DNA from: an uncultured Arthrobacter sp.
GTDB lineage: Bacteria > Actinomycetota > Actinomycetes > Actinomycetales > Micrococcaceae
Assembly: GCA_937873245.1 (NCBI GenBank)
Contig: CALMVY010000190.1
Coordinates: 1 to 11,372 of the forward strand
Length of the DNA: 11,372 bases
Reading direction: 5' to 3'
The position numbers and the translations under genes were made by a program. The notes beneath the pieces are model-generated. The model saw nothing but the letters and a program-made list of their open reading frames with translations. It ran no database searches and had not been told where the DNA came from. Shown piece after piece: positions 1-4,878 of the stretch (the stretch's first letter is position 1; each line of letters starts with the position of its first letter).

Positions 1-523
1 AGGAGACGTCCCCCCCCCACGCGCCAGCCTGCGAGGCGGCGTCGGCGACGTTGGCGGGATCGAGCCCGCCGGCCAGCAGCCACTTGCGCCCCGCCAGCCC
101 CTTGGCGCGGACCGAGGAGTAGTCCCAGGCCTCGCCGGACCCGGGTACCGCGGCGTCGATCAGGAGCAGGTCCTCGCCCCAGTCCTCGAACGCCTCCGGC
201 GCGGCGGACATGGTGACGGCCCGGATGAGTTTGAGTCCGGCGTCGTGCAGGGTGCGCACGTCTTCCGGGGTGCGGTCGCCGTGGAGCTGGACCCAGTCCA
301 GCCCTGCGTCGCGGGCCAGCGCGACGGCGTCCGCCGCGGCTTCGTGCCGGAAGACGCCGACGGCGGGGAGCCCGGCCGGGACGTGGGCCAGGAGTTCCCG
401 TGCCTTGGCCAACGTCACTTCGCGGGGGCTGCGGGTCAGGACGAAGCCGACGGCGTCCGCGCCGGCCTCCGCGGCGGTCCGGACCGACTCAGGGGTGCTG
501 AGCCCGCATACCTTGACGAACAT
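1..523 (-). CDS. trpF: Phosphoribosylanthranilate isomerase TrpF (3' end beyond the window)
   Basis: TrpF catalyses the Amadori rearrangement of phosphoribosylanthranilate to CdRP, the third step of tryptophan synthesis from chorismate, in the cytosol. About 174 residues of a TIM barrel are visible; the family is usually 200-215 long, so about 30-40 C-terminal residues lie off the left edge. Seen: N-terminal MFVKVCGLS with the likely catalytic Cys6, QLHGDRTPE near 79-87, LLLIDAAVPG with the likely catalytic Asp123, and the phosphate-binding AGGLDPANV near 151-159. The ATG is preceded by AAGGAG at a good distance, which fixes the start. The last visible residues read WGGDVS where the family usually has G-V-D-V-S-S-G; that Gly sits in a run of nine C (10-18). 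It diverges from the HutD-family gene. Many actinobacteria rely on PriA (HisA/TrpF) instead, so a separate trpF is notable. Confidence 0.93.
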   Translation of the reverse strand, partial: MFVKVCGLSTPESVRTAAEAGADAVGFVLTRSPREVTLAKARELLAHVPAGLPAVGVFRHEAAADAVALARDAGLDWVQLHGDRTPEDVRTLHDAGLKLIRAVTMSAAPEAFEDWGEDLLLIDAAVPGSGEAWDYSSVRAKGLAGRKWLLAGGLDPANVADAASQAGAWGGDVS

Positions 524-554
524 CCGGCTCCTTCTCAAGTGATTCCTGCCTCCG

Positions 555-560
555 ACGTTA
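555..560 (-). promoter_or_regulatory. Possible -10 element of trpF
   Basis: Read on the minus strand this is TAACGT, matching the actinobacterial TAnnnT pattern. It would start a transcript about 25 nt before the trpF start, just ahead of the AAGGAG ribosome binding site. No convincing -35 element is visible, so this is only a suggestion. Confidence 0.3.
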
Positions 561-598
561 GCAAGGACACCGGCACGCCCGCGCGCGCCACCGGCCCC

Positions 599-653
599 GA
601 GGTGAGATTTGGCGCCCATGTTCGTCCGGAACATGGGCGCGAAGTCTGACCTC
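599..653. repeat. 55-bp near-perfect palindrome between divergent genes
   Basis: The core is a perfect 11-bp inverted repeat, GCGCCCATGTT (612-622) and AACATGGGCGC (630-640), around the 7-nt loop CGTCCGG. Outside it, GAGGTGAGATTT (599-610) faces AAGTCTGACCTC (642-653), pairing at 10 of 12 positions. The arms therefore match at 21 of 24. Because the flanking genes diverge, it is not placed as a terminator for either. It could be an operator, a REP-like dispersed palindrome, or part of a 5' leader. The sequence alone does not decide. Confidence 0.75.
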
Positions 654-672
654 GGCGCTGGTGGCCGGCGGA

Positions 673-678
673 TAGGGT
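673..678 (+). promoter_or_regulatory. -10 element suggesting a leaderless HutD-family transcript
   Basis: TAGGGT fits TAnnnT and ends 6 nt before the ATG at 685. Transcription would then begin at or next to the A of the start codon, the usual geometry of leaderless actinobacterial genes. A purine stretch (GAGGG) touches the start codon, but it is too close for a normal ribosome binding site. No clear -35 element is seen. Confidence 0.35.
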
Positions 679-684
679 TGAGGG

Positions 685-1344
685 ATGGAGATCATCCGCT
701 ATGCCGAGCTGAAAGCCCAACCCTGGCGCAACGGCGGCGGGGTGACCCGCGAGGTGGCCAGCCATCCTGCGGGCGCACCTTCCGGGCCGGGGGCAGAAGC
801 CGGCGGCTGGGACTGGCGGGTGAGCATCGCCGACGTCTCCAAGGCGGGCGACTTCTCGGCGTTCCCCGGCATGGACCGCGTCCTCACCGTCGTGGAAGGC
901 GAACTCCTGCTGCTGAACGTCGACGGCGCCGAGCACCCGCTAGAGAAATACCGCCCGTTCCGGTTCGCCGGCGCCGCCGCTGCGTCCGGGGCGCTGCCGA
1001 CGGGCGACATCCGGGACCTCAACGTCATCACCCGCACCGGCGCCTTCAAGGGCTACACCTCCATCATCGAGCTCTCCAAGAAGCGGGCGCATCCCGTGTT
1101 CGAAGGCCAGCTGGGAATCCTGCTGCAGGGCCAGGCGACAGTCGCCCCCGGTACAGCCGGCGCCGGCACAGCCAACACGGCCGACGTCGAACCGGCCGGA
1201 AGCGCCGCCGGCGCGGCTGGAACCGCGGCCGGGCGGACGACGCTCGCCCGCTATGACGCCGTCGTGGGTTCCGACACCGACACACCCGAGATCCTGGGCC
1301 GCGGCTTCCTGGCCGTTGTGTCGATCGACCGCGTCGCGGATTAG
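685..1344 (+). CDS. HutD/Ves-family cupin-like protein
   Basis: A 219-residue protein of the HutD (Ves) family. These are bicupin-like proteins of unclear biochemistry, tied to histidine utilisation in pseudomonads, where HutD is proposed to limit the pathway. Seen: PWRNGGGVTRE at 13-23, the family signature; WDWRVSIADV at 42-51; FSAFPGMDRVLTVVEG at 57-72; and DLNVITR at 111-117. About 35 residues of Ala/Gly/Thr-rich low-complexity sequence (roughly 150-184) are inserted before the final strands, making it longer than the usual ~190. No other hut gene is in view, so a histidine role is not supported locally. Its stop (TAG, 1342-1344) overlaps the TAA of the convergent permease remnant. The start follows a candidate -10 element at leaderless distance. 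Confidence 0.85.
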   Translation: MEIIRYAELKAQPWRNGGGVTREVASHPAGAPSGPGAEAGGWDWRVSIADVSKAGDFSAFPGMDRVLTVVEGELLLLNVDGAEHPLEKYRPFRFAGAAAASGALPTGDIRDLNVITRTGAFKGYTSIIELSKKRAHPVFEGQLGILLQGQATVAPGTAGAGTANTADVEPAGSAAGAAGTAAGRTTLARYDAVVGSDTDTPEILGRGFLAVVSIDRVAD

Positions 1345-1455
1345 CCCTCCGCAGCCTTCACGCGCGTGCCGCCGATGCCCACCGAGTCCTGGGACAGGCG
1401 CTGCGCGAGCCAGATCGGCACAATCGAGACCACGATCAGGACGACGGCCACGAGG
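1341..1455 (-). pseudogene. C-terminal remnant of an ABC transporter permease
   Basis: On the minus strand, one open frame of about 38 codons ends in TAA (complement of 1341-1343). It encodes a hydrophobic helix, LVAVVLIVVSIVPIWLAQRL, then the polar tail SQDSVGIGGTRVKAAEG. That is the typical last membrane helix and cytoplasmic end of a binding-protein-dependent permease of the PotB/PotC/AfuB/ThiP sort. The frame becomes Arg-rich nonsense upstream of about 1455, exactly where the Cache-domain remnant begins on the other strand. There is no start codon, binding-protein loop (EAA motif) or other helix, so it cannot work. The substrate cannot be told. Confidence 0.7.
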
Positions 1456-1960
1456 CTACGCTGCCGGCGCCGGCTTCCTCGCGAACGCCGGGCTGCTGGG
1501 GCCCGAACGAAGCTACATCGCCTGGTGGCAGGGTGAGGAGATGGAGCATGTGGATGCCCTCGCCAACTTCAGCCCCAACTCCATCAGCCGCTACGTCAAG
1601 TCCGAGTGGTTCCGCGTCCCGGTGGAAACCGGACAAGCCCACGTGACCGGGCCATACGTGGACTTCATGTGCACCGACGAATACGTCCTGACCTTCACGC
1701 ACCCGGTGTTCTGCCGCCCGGACGGTCCGGTGGTGGGAATTGTGGGGATGGACGTCACCGTGCAGCGGCTGGAGCGCGGCGCCATGCCAGGCCTGCGCCG
1801 GATCGGCGAACGGGCCACCCTGGTGAACTCCGACGGCCGCGCCATCGTCTCGGCAGCCCCGGACATCGCCGCCGGGGACCTCGCCGCCGCCGGGGAGGGC
1901 TGCAGCGTTTACCCCGTAGGCCGGAGGTTCCGGATCTGGGATAGTGCCACGGCGCCCTGA
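1445..1960 (+). pseudogene. 5'-truncated Cache-domain sensor protein
   Basis: From about codon GYAAGAGF (near 1454) to TGA at 1958-1960 the frame encodes a protein resembling the second half of an extracellular Cache/PDC sensor domain. Seen: FLANAGLLG, then YIAWWQ, EWFRVPVETG, HVTGPYVDFMCTDEYVLTFTHPVF, and VVGIVGMDVTVQRLE, a strand pattern typical of small-ligand sensing Cache folds. The sensible sequence begins abruptly without a start codon. The in-frame codons before it (from 1253) translate antisense permease and out-of-frame HutD sequence. About 80 N-terminal residues are inferred to be missing. The family includes stand-alone Cache proteins and Cache-linked regulators; which one this was is unknown. 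It is probably not expressed as a functional protein. Confidence 0.7.
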
Positions 1961-1988
1961 CCTGCCATCGGCTGCTCCCCACCGGCCC

Positions 1989-2081
1989 CCTCGCCTCGCA
2001 AGCTCGGCCAGGGAACCCTGCCGGCGTGGGCCCAACTGCCGTTTTGAGGGTTCATAAGGGCATCTGCGGAGCAATCGATGG
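1989..2081 (+). repeat. Degraded copy A of a dispersed intergenic repeat
   Basis: This segment matches the reverse complement of 4748-4870 over most of its length. Shared exact blocks include CCTCGCAAGCTCGG (1994-2007), CAGGGAACCC, AACTGCCGTTT (from 2034), GAGGGTTCATAA and TCGATGG. Relative to copy B it lacks about 25 nt holding one outer arm of the long hairpin. Its inner stem is also damaged: AACTGCCGTT against AAGGGCATCT pairs at only 7 of 10. It lies between the Cache remnant and the promoter of the SMR pair. Confidence 0.75.
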
Positions 2082-2083
2082 TG

Positions 2084-2113
2084 TTCGCCTCTCCGCCGGG
2101 GCGTTGCTAAGCT
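2084..2113 (+). promoter_or_regulatory. Candidate promoter of the SMR pair
   Basis: TTCGCC (2084-2089) and TAAGCT (2108-2113) are separated by 18 nt. The second fits TAnnnT. A start near 2120-2121 would put the first transcribed bases in the AGGCCC/GGGCCT hairpin (2121-2138), directly ahead of the riboswitch. The -35 match is weak. Confidence 0.4.
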
Positions 2114-2120
2114 GGAATGA

Positions 2121-2191
2121 AGGCCCCTTCTTGGGCCTCCGGACGACGGATCAGTACCCGGCACGCGACAAGACTGGCCACAGGAGCAGTC
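2121..2191 (+). ncRNA. Guanidine-III (ykkC-III) riboswitch and expression platform
   Basis: The core at 2139-2179 has the small H-type pseudoknot of the guanidine-III class. P1 is CCGG (2139-2142) with CCGG (2158-2161). P2 is GG and TCAGT (2148-2149, 2151-2155) with ACTGG and CC (2173-2179), leaving A2150 bulged. The conserved ACGA (2143-2146), GTACCCGG (2154-2161) and GACAAGAC (2167-2174) match what I recall of the Thermobifida fusca aptamer, at the same 41-nt length. GACTG (2172-2176) can instead pair with CAGTC (2187-2191), a perfect 5-bp hairpin that holds the CAGGAG ribosome binding site (2181-2186) in its loop and abuts the ATG. The aptamer uses the same ACTG for P2, so ligand binding should free the ribosome binding site: a translational ON switch. 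A separate hairpin (2121-2126 with 2133-2138) precedes the aptamer. Confidence 0.85.
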
Positions 2192-2515
2192 ATGTCGTGG
2201 TTAATTCTCATTCTTTCGGGCTCGTTGGAAGCCGTCTGGGCCGCAGCCCTGCACCGGACAGCGCAGGCCACGGGGCGCCGCCGGATTGCACCGGCCGCAC
2301 TCTTCCTCGTCTCCGTGCTCGCCAGCACCGGCGGGCTGGCCATCGCCATGCAGTCCATCCCGACCGGAACCGCCTACGCCGTCTGGGTGGGCGTCGGCGT
2401 CGTGCTGACCTCCGCCTACGCCATGGTCAGCAAAGTGGAACCCGCGACGGCGGCGCGGATCCTGCTGCTCGGCGGGATCGTCGCGTGCGTGGCCGGCCTG
2501 AAGCTGGTGGCGTAA
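2192..2515 (+). CDS. SMR-family guanidinium exporter subunit, first of a pair
   Basis: A 107-residue, four-helix small multidrug resistance protein of the inner membrane. SMR proteins are dual-topology or paired proton-coupled antiporters; the Gdx subtype exports guanidinium. Seen: Glu13 in the first helix, the shared proton/substrate site, within GSLEAVW (Gly10, Glu13 and Trp16, a pattern consistent with Gdx), and IPTGTAYAVWVGVG at 56-69, the family signature. The start at 2192 follows CAGGAG and the riboswitch platform. An in-frame ATG at 2117 would translate the riboswitch itself and is rejected. The TAA is followed after 2 nt by the next gene, so the two are probably translationally coupled and form a heterodimer. 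The guanidinium assignment rests mainly on the riboswitch. Confidence 0.88.
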   Translation: MSWLILILSGSLEAVWAAALHRTAQATGRRRIAPAALFLVSVLASTGGLAIAMQSIPTGTAYAVWVGVGVVLTSAYAMVSKVEPATAARILLLGGIVACVAGLKLVA

Positions 2516-2517
2516 CC

Positions 2518-2895
2518 ATGGCCGCGAACCGCACTGGAGAAATGACAAACAAAGCACCGGCCACCACACTGGCCTGGCTCATCCTGCTCGCCTCCGCCGT
2601 GCTGGAGGCGGTCTGGGCCACGGCCCTGGGCCTCTCCGACGGCTTCACCCGGCCGCTGCCCACCCTCGTGTTCGCGCTGACCGCGACCCTCAGCATGGCG
2701 GGGCTGGGCCTGGCCGTGAAAAGCATTCCGCTCGGCACGGCCTACGCCGTCTGGGTGGGGATCGGCGCGGCGCTGACGGTCGGCTGGGCGATGGCGACCG
2801 GCGTCGAACCGGCCAGCCCGCTCAAACTGCTGTTCATCGCGGGCATTGTGGGCTGCGCGGCGGGCCTGAAGCTGCTGCCGGCCGGGAAATCCTAG
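2518..2895 (+). CDS. SMR-family guanidinium exporter subunit, second of a pair
   Basis: A 125-residue SMR protein, or 117 if the in-frame ATG at 2542 is used. The ATG at 2518 lies 2 nt after the stop of the first SMR gene, favouring coupling. The one at 2542 has GGAG close in front and yields the more usual SMR length. Four hydrophobic helices are visible, with the essential Glu30 in VLEAVW (numbered from 2518) and the signature IPLGTAYAVWVGIG. The position three before Glu is Ala rather than Gly, a difference from its partner that fits a specialised heteromer such as the YkkC/YkkD or EbrA/EbrB pairs. Both genes should share one guanidine-controlled transcript. No third gene follows closely. 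Confidence 0.86.
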   Translation: MAANRTGEMTNKAPATTLAWLILLASAVLEAVWATALGLSDGFTRPLPTLVFALTATLSMAGLGLAVKSIPLGTAYAVWVGIGAALTVGWAMATGVEPASPLKLLFIAGIVGCAAGLKLLPAGKS

Positions 2896-2925
2896 GCGTC
2901 CCGGCGCTCCCGCCCAGTTAGTCCG

Positions 2926-2949
2926 CGCCCGGAGGGGTCATCCCGGGCG
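2926..2949 (+). terminator. Possible terminator hairpin after the SMR pair
   Basis: CGCCCGG (2926-2932) and CCGGGCG (2943-2949) form a perfect 7-bp stem with a 10-nt loop, 31 nt after the SMR stop. No U-run follows, so it would be an actinobacterial hairpin-only type at best. A second perfect hairpin, ACCCCGG/CCGGGGT (3005-3024), lies nearer the next gene and could be part of that gene's leader. Confidence 0.35.
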
Positions 2950-3053
2950 ACACGCCGTGGCTGCGGCCCGCTCGCGGCAAGCAACTGGGCAGGAACGTTG
3001 GAATACCCCGGAGCGGACCGGGGTTGGGGCTAAAAACAGCGAATGGAGACCCC

Positions 3054-4070
3054 ATGAATGCAGCGAAAGTCCGGCTCGGCGACGGTTTGACGGTGAGTCC
3101 GCTGGGGTTCGGCGGTATGGCCCTGACCCCGGTGTACGGGGACGTGGATCCGGCCGAGGCCCTGCGGACCCTGCACCACGCGGTGGACGCCGGCGTCAGC
3201 TTCATCGACACGGCGGACATCTACGGCGGCGGCAGCAACGAGGAACTGATCGCCAGGCTCCTCAAGGAACGCCGCGGCGAGGTGCAGCTGGCCACCAAGT
3301 TCGGCCTGGTGGGCACCCCGTCCACCGGCTACTCCGACATCCGGGGCGACGCCGACTATGTGCGGCAGGCCGTGGACCGCAGCCTGCGCCGGCTGGGCAC
3401 CGACACCATCGACCTGTACTACATGCACCGCCGTGACCTCCGCGTTCCGATAGTGGAAACCGTGGAGGCCATGGCGGGGCTTGTGCAGGCCGGCAAGGTG
3501 CGGCACCTTGGCCTGTCCGAAGTGACGGCCGAGGAGCTGCGTGAAGCCAGCAGCGTCCACCCGATCGCCGCGGTCCAGAGCGAATGGTCCATCTGGAGCC
3601 GCGACGTGGAAGGCAGCGTTGTTCCCGCGGCGGCCGAACTCGGCGTGGGTTTTGTGCCCTACTCGCCGCTGGGCCGGGGATTCCTCACCGGCACCGTCGA
3701 CGCGGCGTCACTGGGCAGCAACGACTTCCGCCGCAACATCCCCCGCTTCGCCGAAGCAGCCCTGGACGCCAACCAGGGGGTGGTGGCCGCCGTGCAGGCA
3801 GTCGCTGCCGAGCTCACCGTCGCCGGTCAGGCCGCAACTCCCGCCCAGGTGGCGCTGGCCTGGCTGCTCGCGCAGGGCCGGAAGCTGGGACTGCCCGTGG
3901 TCCCCATCCCCGGCACCCGCAAAGCGGGCCGGATCGACGAAAACCAGGGAGCACTGGCATTGACGCTCGATTTCACCGCGGCGCAACTGGAGAAGCTCGA
4001 CGCCGCCGCGGACGCCGTCGTCGGCTCCCGCTCCGCGGACCCCAACTGGGTGTCCGAGGGCCGTGAATAG
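3054..4070 (+). CDS. Aldo/keto reductase, NADPH-dependent
   Basis: A 338-residue cytosolic TIM-barrel oxidoreductase that reduces aldehydes or ketones with NADPH; the natural substrate is unknown. The catalytic tetrad is complete: Asp52 and Tyr57 in FIDTADIYG, Lys82 in LATKFG, His125 in YYMHRRD. YSPLGRGFLTG (203-213) and PIPGTRK (284-290) are the cofactor-binding loops, and NDFRRNIPRF (223-232) resembles the AKR13/YakC-type group. Length is normal. The start at 3054 follows GGAG at good distance (MNAAKVRLGDGL); an in-frame ATG at 3024 has no such signal and adds residues unlike the family. The next gene, a decayed hydrolase, starts 22 nt after the stop in the same direction. Confidence 0.92.
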   Translation: MNAAKVRLGDGLTVSPLGFGGMALTPVYGDVDPAEALRTLHHAVDAGVSFIDTADIYGGGSNEELIARLLKERRGEVQLATKFGLVGTPSTGYSDIRGDADYVRQAVDRSLRRLGTDTIDLYYMHRRDLRVPIVETVEAMAGLVQAGKVRHLGLSEVTAEELREASSVHPIAAVQSEWSIWSRDVEGSVVPAAAELGVGFVPYSPLGRGFLTGTVDAASLGSNDFRRNIPRFAEAALDANQGVVAAVQAVAAELTVAGQAATPAQVALAWLLAQGRKLGLPVVPIPGTRKAGRIDENQGALALTLDFTAAQLEKLDAAADAVVGSRSADPNWVSEGRE

Positions 4071-4079
4071 CGTCTTTCG

Positions 4080-4085
4080 TAGACT
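4080..4085 (+). promoter_or_regulatory. -10 element suggesting leaderless start of the hydrolase gene
   Basis: TAGACT fits TAnnnT and lies 7 nt before the ATG at 4093, a leaderless spacing. There is no ribosome binding site in the 22-nt gap after the aldo/keto reductase. The -35 region is weak (TGTCCG near 4051). Confidence 0.35.
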
Positions 4086-4092
4086 GAAGCCC

Positions 4093-4743
4093 ATGGACTC
4101 GCTCATTCACTCATTGCGTGACATCACCATCCGCCGGATTTCGGTCAGCGAGATGGACAACAACGTGTATCTGCTCACCAGCAAAGCGTCCGGTGCGCAA
4201 CTCCTGATCGATGCGGCCGATGATCTGGCCGCCATCCAGGGGCTGCTGGCCGACGCCGCCGCGGATACCTCCGCGCCGCCGAAGCTGGCACTGGTTGCCA
4301 CCACCCACCAGCACTGGGACCACGTCCGTGCGCTGCCGGGCCTGGTGGAAGCCACCGGTGTGAAGACGGCGGCCGGGACGGACGACGCCCCCGAGCTGCC
4401 GGTGCCGGTGGATGTACTGCTGGATCACGGGGACGTCGGCAACTTCGACGGCTTCGACGTGACGGGAGTGCGCGTGCGCGGCGACACCCCGGGGTCGATC
4501 GCGCTGGTGTAGCAGGACCCGGAAGGCCCGGCGCACGTCTTCTCCGGCGGCTCGCTGTTCCCCGGCGGCGTGGGCAACACGCAGCAGGATCCCGACCGGT
4601 TCGCGCAGCTGATCAGCGATGTCAGCGAGCGGCTGTTCGACGTGTACCCGGACGACACGGTGGTGCACCCCGGCCACGGCAAGCCCACCACCCTGGGTAC
4701 GGAACGCCCGCACCTGGAGGAGTGGCGCGCCCGCGGCTGGTAA
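4093..4743 (+). pseudogene. Decayed metallo-beta-lactamase-fold (glyoxalase II-like) hydrolase
   Basis: The reading frame continues without a shift from ATG 4093 to TAA 4741-4743 (216 codons), broken only by TAG at 4510-4512 (codon 140). The expected family text there is S-I-A-L-V-Y, so TAC to TAG is the likely change. The N-terminal metal motif THQHWDH (71-77) is intact. The next metal ligand, normally His in G-H-T-P-G-S, is Asp131 (GDTPGS). The bridging Asp, normally in T-G-D-S-L-F-P-G-G, is Gly153 (SGGSLFPGG). The last His in HPGHGKPTTLG remains. Three lesions in one active site argue for a pseudogene rather than a sequencing error. A 139-residue product from the first half would lack half the fold. 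In the same direction as the aldo/keto reductase. Confidence 0.88.
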
Positions 4744-4747
4744 ACCC

Positions 4748-4870
4748 CATCGAGTGCTCCACAACTGCCGTTATGAACCCTCTAAACGGCAGTTACGGAG
4801 CACTCGATGGTGGTTAAGCTGGGGCCACGACCGCCGGGTTCCCTGACCGAGCTTGCGAGGTTAGGGAGCG
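4748..4870 (-). repeat. Copy B of the dispersed repeat, with a 62-nt hairpin
   Basis: In reverse orientation to copy A. Its left part (4748-4809) is an almost perfect hairpin: CATCGAGTGCTCC (4748-4760) with GGAGCACTCGATG (4797-4809), 13 bp; a 2x2 mismatch; then AACTGCCGTT (4763-4772) with AACGGCAGTT (4785-4794), 10 bp, around a 12-nt loop. Its right part has a second, weaker stem, GTTCCCTGACC (4838-4848) with GGTTAGGGAGC (4859-4869), 9 of 11 paired. It fills the gap between the convergent hydrolase remnant and helicase gene, so it may act as a two-way terminator, though no U-run is present. A conceptual peptide YEPSKRQL appears in both copies and is an artefact of the repeat. Confidence 0.8.
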
Positions 4871-4878
4871 GTTGGGGA

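Noticed and set aside
1253..1453. N-terminal part of the open frame running into the Cache-domain remnant
   Set aside because: It is out-of-frame HutD coding sequence and antisense permease sequence, rich in Arg, Ser and Pro with no family features.
2117..2191. Upstream ATG adding 25 residues to the first SMR protein
   Set aside because: It would translate the riboswitch; the ribosome binding site and the family's length both point to 2192.
2121..2191. Guanidine-II (mini-ykkC) riboswitch
   Set aside because: That class needs two hairpins with ACGR tetraloops; only one ACGA is present and the pseudoknot fits guanidine-III.
2026..2517. In-frame extension of the second SMR protein upstream
   Set aside because: It covers the first SMR gene in the wrong frame and gives His/Arg-rich nonsense.
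4619..4846. Small plus-strand protein containing YEPSKRQL
   Set aside because: Its first half is out-of-frame hydrolase sequence and its second half is the dispersed repeat, which gives the same peptide in copy A.
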